A stretch of DNA of 24,893 nucleotides from SG8-41 sp036555035 (GTDB lineage: Bacteria > Pseudomonadota > Gammaproteobacteria > Burkholderiales > SG8-41). Shown here one piece after another: positions 20,665 to 24,893 of the stretch. Under the pieces are notes generated by a model. The model saw only the letters and a program-made list of their open reading frames with translations, was not told where the DNA came from and searched no databases. The stretch lies in assembly GCA_036555035.1 (NCBI GenBank), contig DATBMB010000083.1, positions 1 to 24,893 of the forward strand. Reading direction: 5' to 3'. The position numbers were made by a program, and so were the translations under genes. How positions within the stretch are numbered: position 1 is the first letter of the stretch; each line of letters begins with the position of its first letter.

Positions 20665-22095
20665 CTAGTTCGCGGCCCTGATCTCCGTGCCGCGGCTCTT
20701 CAGGAATGCGATCGCCTGGTTGAGCTCGTAGTCGTTCGCCGACACGATCTCGCCCGGCTGGGGCCGGGTGAGCTTCTCGTCGATGTCCTTCGGACGCGGC
20801 GTGGGCGTGAAGTTGTATTGCTGGGCCGCGGCGGCAGCGGCCTTCGCCGTGTCCTCTTCCTTGACGTCCTTGGCGTTATCGGTCAGGTGCTTGGTGAGGT
20901 CGGCCTCGCGCACCTTCAGCCCGGCCGCGCGGTCGCCCGCGCCGTCGTCGAGCGGAATGTCCGGGATGATGCCCTTGGCCTGGATCGAGCGCCCGTTCGG
21001 CGTGTAGTAGCGCGCGGTCGTGAGCTTGATCGCGGTGTTGTTGCCGAGCGGAAGTATCGTCTGCACCGAGCCCTTGCCGAAGGTCGGCTGGCCCATGATC
21101 ACCGCGCGCTTGTGATCCTGCAGCGCGCCGGCGACGATCTCGGAAGCCGAGGCCGAGCCGCCGTTCACCAGCACCACCATCGGCACGGTCTTCACGTCCG
21201 GCGGCAGCCGGCGGTTGAAATCGTCCTTCATGCGCCCGCGCAGGTAGTCCTCGGGACGCGCGTTGAGCTTCATCTTCGAGTCCTCGGTGCGGCCGTCGGT
21301 GTAGACGACGAGCGCGTTCGCCGGCAGGAACGCCGCGGACACCGCCACCGCCCCGTTGAGCAGCCCGCCGGGATCGTTGCGCAGATCGAGGACGATGCCC
21401 TGCATCGTTCCCTGGTTCTCCTTGAACAGCCGCTCGATCGAGCGCGCGAGGTTCTCGCCCGTCTGCTCCTGGAACTGCGTCACGCGGAAGTAGGCGTAGC
21501 CGGGCTCGAGCAGCTTCGACCTGACGCTCTGGATCTTGATCACGGCGCGGGTCAGCGTCACGACGAAGGGCTTCGGCTCGCCCTTGCGCACGACGGTGAG
21601 CGTGATCTGGGTATTGGGCCGCCCGCGCATGCGCTTGACCGCCTCGGTCAGCGTCATCCCCTTCACGGACGTCTCGTCGAGCTTGATGATGAGATCGCCG
21701 GGCTTCAACCCCGCGCGCGATGCGGGCGTATCGTCGATGGGCGACACCACCTTGACGAAGCCGTCTTCCATTCCGACCTCGATGCCGAGGCCCCCGAACT
21801 CGCCCTGGGTGCCGACCTGCAGCTCGCGGAACGCTTCCTGGTCGAGATACGCGGAATGGGGATCGAGCCCGGTCAGCATGCCGTTGATCGCCTCTGTGAT
21901 CAGCTTCTTGTCGTCCACCGGCTCGACGTAGTCGCTCTTCACCCGGCCGAAGACCTCGGTGAACGCGCGCAGCTCCTCGATCGGCAGGGGCGCCATAGCC
22001 GCCTTCTGCGCCACTGCGGAGAAATTGAGGCTGACGGCGACGCCGATCAGCGCGCCGACCGCGAGAAGTCCGATTTGATGCAGCTTGTTGCGCAT
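20665..22095 (-). CDS. ctpA: C-terminal processing peptidase, S41 family, with PDZ domain
   Basis: Periplasmic serine protease that trims proteins from the C-terminus and, in several bacteria, degrades peptidoglycan hydrolases; 476 residues. An N-terminal signal or anchor (IGLLAVGALIGVAVSLNF, about 8-25) precedes a helical segment and a PDZ domain at about 95-185 (GEFGGLGIEV; SPIDDTPASRAGLKPGDLIIKLD). The peptidase core has LDLRNDPGGLL at 236-246, the catalytic serine in the GSASASEI motif (313-320) and the lysine K341 in PTFGKGSVQ. The C-terminal tail is alanine-, proline- and charge-rich. GGGAG stands 7 nt before ATG 22095. It lies 21 nt after the envC-like gene on the same strand, a common pairing, so the two are likely co-expressed in wall remodelling. 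Confidence 0.96.
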   Translation of the reverse strand: MRNKLHQIGLLAVGALIGVAVSLNFSAVAQKAAMAPLPIEELRAFTEVFGRVKSDYVEPVDDKKLITEAINGMLTGLDPHSAYLDQEAFRELQVGTQGEFGGLGIEVGMEDGFVKVVSPIDDTPASRAGLKPGDLIIKLDETSVKGMTLTEAVKRMRGRPNTQITLTVVRKGEPKPFVVTLTRAVIKIQSVRSKLLEPGYAYFRVTQFQEQTGENLARSIERLFKENQGTMQGIVLDLRNDPGGLLNGAVAVSAAFLPANALVVYTDGRTEDSKMKLNARPEDYLRGRMKDDFNRRLPPDVKTVPMVVLVNGGSASASEIVAGALQDHKRAVIMGQPTFGKGSVQTILPLGNNTAIKLTTARYYTPNGRSIQAKGIIPDIPLDDGAGDRAAGLKVREADLTKHLTDNAKDVKEEDTAKAAAAAAQQYNFTPTPRPKDIDEKLTRPQPGEIVSANDYELNQAIAFLKSRGTEIRAAN

Positions 22096-22116
22096 TGCCC
22101 GCTCCCGAATAACCGT

Positions 22117-23307
22117 TTACGGCATCTTGACCCAGTCCAGGGGATCCAGCGGCCTGCCCTGGTGCCGGAGCTCGAAGTATAGACCTGAACGGTCGTTGCC
22201 GCCGCTGTTTCCCACCGCCCCGACGGCCTCTCCGCCGTGAATTATGTCACCGACCCGCTTGAACAGCGCCTCGTTGTTGCCGTAGAGGCTCATGAACGCG
22301 TCGCCGTGGTCGATGATCAGCAGGTTCCCGAACCCGCGCAGCCAGTCGGCGAACACCACGCGGCCGTCGGCGACCGCCCGCACTTCCTCGCCCGCCCGGG
22401 CCGCGAAGAACAGGCCCTTCCAGAGCACGCCGCCGTCTGAACGTGGACTGTTAAAGCGGTTGGCAAGTTCCCCTCGCACCGGGGGCGCGAGCCGCCCCCT
22501 GAGCCTGCCGAAGGGGTTGTCGAGCGGGACCGGCGCGGCGCGCTCGCCGCGCGGCCGCGGCGCGGGCTTGCCGCGCTCCATCAGCTTCGCCAGGCTCGCG
22601 ACCAGCCGGGCGAGCCGCGTCTCGTCGCGCTTCAGCGTGCCGATCTCGCGCCGCTGGCGCTCGATGTCGCGCGAGATCTTCGCCAGCACCTGGTTGCGCG
22701 CGCGCTTCTCGCGCTCGAGGCGCGCGCGCTGCGCCCGCTGCTCGGCGGTCACGACGGAAAGCTCGGCGGCCTTCTGCTCCGCTTCCCGCGCAAGCTCGTT
22801 GAGCCGCGCGAGCCCCGCGCGCAGCTCCGCGATCGCCCCGGCGCGGGCCCGCGAGATGTATCCGAAATAATGCAGGCGGCGGGCAATTTGATTGGGATCC
22901 TCGCGGTTGAGCAGGAGCTTCAACGGCTCGGACTGGCCGCCGAGGTAGTGCCGGTAGAGCATGCCCGAAAGCTGTTCCTGCTGCCCCTTCAACGCCTGCT
23001 CGCGCTGGCGCAGCTCGCCTCTGAGCTCCGCGAGCTTCTTGTTGTGCTGCCGCGCCTGGCCCCCGAGCTCGCGCAGCTCGCGGTTGGCCTCCGAGATCGC
23101 GCGCTCCGACTCGCGCAGCGCGTCGGCCGCCTCGCTCTTCGACTCCTCGGCTGCCGCAAGCTGCTTCTGCAGCGCGGTGATGCGGCCGCGCAGCTCGCGC
23201 AGCTCCTTCTCCTTTTCCTTCGCCTTGGCGCCCGGGCTTGCCGGCTGCACCGCCGGGCTCGCCAGCAGGAGCAGCAGGAGAAACGCAGCCGTCGTGCGCG
23301 CTTTCAC
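22117..23307 (-). CDS. envC: EnvC-type murein hydrolase activator (coiled coil plus degenerate M23 domain)
   Basis: Periplasmic activator of amidases that split septal peptidoglycan; 396 residues. It starts at GTG 23307, overlapping the gpmI stop by 4 nt (GTGA). This start gives a signal peptide (KARTTAAFLLLLLLASPAV), whereas the longer open frame runs through gpmI. Coiled-coil sequence fills about 28-245, and a linker at 246-278 contains an interspersed-repeat-like stretch. The LytM/M23 domain spans about 279-396. The metal site is degenerate: the usual HxGxD is GVLWKG near 293-298, and HxH is replaced by LYFELR at 376-381. It is therefore predicted to be non-catalytic and to act as an EnvC-like activator. 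E. coli EnvC lacks these residues too, and no amidase gene is in this window. Confidence 0.93.
   Translation of the reverse strand: MKARTTAAFLLLLLLASPAVQPASPGAKAKEKEKELRELRGRITALQKQLAAAEESKSEAADALRESERAISEANRELRELGGQARQHNKKLAELRGELRQREQALKGQQEQLSGMLYRHYLGGQSEPLKLLLNREDPNQIARRLHYFGYISRARAGAIAELRAGLARLNELAREAEQKAAELSVVTAEQRAQRARLEREKRARNQVLAKISRDIERQRREIGTLKRDETRLARLVASLAKLMERGKPAPRPRGERAAPVPLDNPFGRLRGRLAPPVRGELANRFNSPRSDGGVLWKGLFFAARAGEEVRAVADGRVVFADWLRGFGNLLIIDHGDAFMSLYGNNEALFKRVGDIIHGGEAVGAVGNSGGNDRSGLYFELRHQGRPLDPLDWVKMP
22496..22516 (-). repeat. Interspersed-repeat-like element inside envC
   Basis: The minus strand reads CCCCTTCGGCAGGCTCAGG, bounded by G/C runs. It closely resembles the CCCTTCGACAGGCTCAGGG-type repeat that I recall as scattered through many environmental proteobacterial genomes. 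Here it encodes the PFGRLRG segment in the linker between the coiled coil and the M23 domain. It is the only copy I noticed in the window. The assignment rests on memory, not a search. Confidence 0.5.
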
Positions 23308-24833
23308 GTGAAGGTGACGAGCGGCCTTCCGGTCATCTGCGGCGGCTGGGGCAGGCCCATCATCATGAGGAGCGTGGGTGCGACATCCTGCAGCGCGCCG
23401 CGGCCCGCGATCTTCGCCTTGCGGCCGACATAGAGCAACGGAACGACGTTGAGCGTGTGCGCGGTGTGCGCCTGCCGCGTCGCCGGGTCGAGCATGGTCT
23501 CGGCGTTGCCGTGGTCCGCCGTGATGAGCACCTCGCCCCCGGCTTCCCGCATCGCCGCGACCACGCGCCCGATGCACTCGTCGAGCACCTCGATGGCGCG
23601 GATGGCGGCCGCGAGGTTGCCGGTGTGGCCGACCATGTCGCCGTTGGCGTAATTGCAGACGATGGCGCTGAACCGCCGGCTGCGGATGGCCTCCACGAGC
23701 TTCTCCGTGACCTCGTACGCGCTCATCTCGGGCTTCAAGTCATAGGTCGCGACCCGCGGCGAGGGAACGAGGATGCGCTCCTCGCCCGGATAGGGCGTCT
23801 CCACCCCGCCGTTGAAGAAATAGGTGACGTGCGCGTATTTCTCGGTCTCGGCGATGCGCAGCTGCTTGAGCCCCTGCGCTGCGACGACCTCGCCGAACCC
23901 GTTGGCGACGCTCTGCGGCGGAAACGCGGCCGGAACATGAGCGAAGTCCTTGCCGTAGCTCGTGAGCGTGCAGAAGTATTCCAGCCGCGGGATACGCTCG
24001 CGCGTGAAGCCCTTGAAGCCGGGATCGGTCAGCGCGCGCGTCATCTGGCGGGCGCGGTCGGCGCGGAAGTTCATGAAGATGGCCGCGTCCCCATCCTCCA
24101 TCCGCGCCGGTGCGCCGATGACTGTCGCCTTGACGAACTCGTCCGACTCGCCGCGCGCGTAGGCCGCGCGCAGTCCCTCGACGGCCGACCCCGCGCGCTG
24201 CGCCGACTTGCCCTGGGTGATGAGATCGTAGGCCGGCTGCACGCGCTCCCAGCGGCTGTCGCGGTCCATCGCGTAATAGCAGCCGCAGATCGAGGCGATG
24301 CGGCCCGCCTTCAGCTCGGCAGTGAGCCGCTCCAGCGCGAGAAGCGAGGCCTCGGCGCTCCTCGGCGGCGTGTCGCGCCCGTCGAGAAAGGCATGCACCT
24401 TCACGTCTTTCGCGCCCGCGCCCGCCGCCATCCTGAGCAGGGCGTATATCTGGGACTCGTGGCTGTGCACGCCACCCGGGGAGAGCAGTCCGAGAACGTG
24501 CAGCGAGCGCCCGGCGCCGCGCGCGGTCTCGACCGCTTTCGCCAGCACGGGGTTGCGCGCGAACTCGCCGGTCTCGATCGCGTTCTCGATGCGGGTGTAA
24601 TCCTGGTAGACCACGCGCCCGGCCCCGATGTTCATGTGGCCGACTTCGGAATTGCCCATCTGGTCCTTGGGCAGCCCCACCCATTTCTCCGAGGCGTCGA
24701 TCGTGGTGTGGGGACAGCTCCGCCACAGGGCGTCCCAGTGCGGCTTGCGCGCCTGGCAGATGGCGTTGTTCTCGCACTCCTCGCGGTGCCCGAAGCCGTC
24801 CAGTATGATCAGCAGGACCGGGATGACTTTCAC
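23304..24833 (-). CDS. gpmI: 2,3-bisphosphoglycerate-independent phosphoglycerate mutase
   Basis: Cytoplasmic glycolytic and gluconeogenic enzyme interconverting 3- and 2-phosphoglycerate using two metal ions and a phosphoserine; 509 residues. The N-terminus VLLIILDGFGHR supplies the first metal aspartate. The phosphorylated serine is S62 in QMGNSEVGHMNIG. HVLGLLSPGGVHSH, FLDGRDTPP and FMNFRADRARQ are substrate and metal motifs. The second metal set lies in NYANGDMVGHTG and TADHGNAE near the C-terminus. The start is GTG at 24833, the only codon that fits the family N-terminus in this frame, and no ribosome site is clear. It heads the coupled set gpmI-envC-ctpA, although the enzyme has no evident functional link to wall remodelling. 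Confidence 0.97.
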   Translation of the reverse strand: MKVIPVLLIILDGFGHREECENNAICQARKPHWDALWRSCPHTTIDASEKWVGLPKDQMGNSEVGHMNIGAGRVVYQDYTRIENAIETGEFARNPVLAKAVETARGAGRSLHVLGLLSPGGVHSHESQIYALLRMAAGAGAKDVKVHAFLDGRDTPPRSAEASLLALERLTAELKAGRIASICGCYYAMDRDSRWERVQPAYDLITQGKSAQRAGSAVEGLRAAYARGESDEFVKATVIGAPARMEDGDAAIFMNFRADRARQMTRALTDPGFKGFTRERIPRLEYFCTLTSYGKDFAHVPAAFPPQSVANGFGEVVAAQGLKQLRIAETEKYAHVTYFFNGGVETPYPGEERILVPSPRVATYDLKPEMSAYEVTEKLVEAIRSRRFSAIVCNYANGDMVGHTGNLAAAIRAIEVLDECIGRVVAAMREAGGEVLITADHGNAETMLDPATRQAHTAHTLNVVPLLYVGRKAKIAGRGALQDVAPTLLMMMGLPQPPQMTGRPLVTFT

Positions 24834-24872
24834 TAGTCGCAGGGCGGCTCGCGCGCGGGTTTCCGAATGGCG

Positions 24873-24878
24873 ATTCTA
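24873..24878 (-). promoter_or_regulatory. Candidate -10 box of gpmI promoter
   Basis: TAGAAT followed by CGCC on the minus strand lies 39 nt before the GTG start, inside a short A/T-rich patch. It is flanked by an inverted repeat GAATGG-N10-CCATTC (24865-24886), which could be an operator. The -35 position is at or beyond the window edge. Confidence 0.45.
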
Positions 24879-24893
24879 GACCATTCCGACCGG

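Noticed and set aside
20818..22182. Plus-strand open frame of 454 codons over ctpA
   Set aside because: It is antisense to a complete S41 peptidase; its His/Leu/Asp-rich low-complexity translation has no support.
23238..24836. Plus-strand open frame of 532 codons over gpmI
   Set aside because: It is antisense to a complete phosphoglycerate mutase with all its metal motifs.

Overview
The window is a high-GC stretch of chromosome, about two-thirds G+C by eye, packed with core housekeeping genes. It looks like a betaproteobacterium. The evidence is the gene order: polA opposite a DUF2782 / type II homoserine kinase / BPSS1780-family membrane gene block; a dacC-dat-ybeD ... lipB-lipA block; argB - pyrimidine 5'-nucleotidase - slmA; and gpmI-envC-ctpA-moeB. 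Protein similarity agrees, for example an N-helix type ArgB. The order or genus cannot be settled from this sequence alone. I see no tRNA, rRNA, CRISPR array, transposase, phage gene, plasmid gene or defence system. Nothing convincing looks like a previously undescribed system. The points worth a second look are mostly small DNA and RNA structures and repeats.

Layout. 1-2540 (-): leuS, lacking only its last few codons at the window edge. 2632-3510 (+): a secreted FecR/SPOR-domain protein. 3544-5727 (+): uvrD. 5724-7786 (-): DUF2782 protein, thrB and a BPSS1780-type membrane protein, translationally coupled and ending tail to tail with uvrD. 7787-7920: a divergent control region with two inverted repeats. 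7921-10704 (+): polA. 10707-12995 (-): lipB, lipA and a DUF4197 protein. 13071-14345 (+): a small secreted protein, a DUF2238 (YjdF-like) membrane protein and ribosomal protein THX. These three run against the surrounding strand and separate lipB/lipA from ybeD, dat and dacC (14347-16675, -). 16705-17276 (+): an hsp20 gene with a near-consensus sigma-32 promoter and an intrinsic terminator. 17287-19824 (+): argB, a HAD nucleotidase, slmA and an unrecognised 93-residue protein. 19860-24833 (-): gpmI, envC, ctpA and moeB, with an intrinsic terminator between ctpA and moeB.

How the genes work together. lipB and lipA make protein-bound lipoate. dat makes D-amino acids, dacC trims peptidoglycan stem peptides, and envC with ctpA belongs to septal and periplasmic wall remodelling, so much of the window concerns the cell envelope. 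SlmA couples division to nucleoid position. UvrD and PolA act together in excision repair. ArgB and ThrB are amino-acid biosynthesis kinases.

Genes are tightly packed. Start/stop overlaps of 4 nt (ATGA or GTGA) occur at lipB/lipA, thrB/BPSS1780, dat/ybeD and gpmI/envC, and convergent pairs meet within 0-2 nt. No stretch longer than about 140 bases lacks a gene. Several candidate -10 boxes have the form TANAAT, often followed by CG, and lie only 9-39 nt before the start codon.
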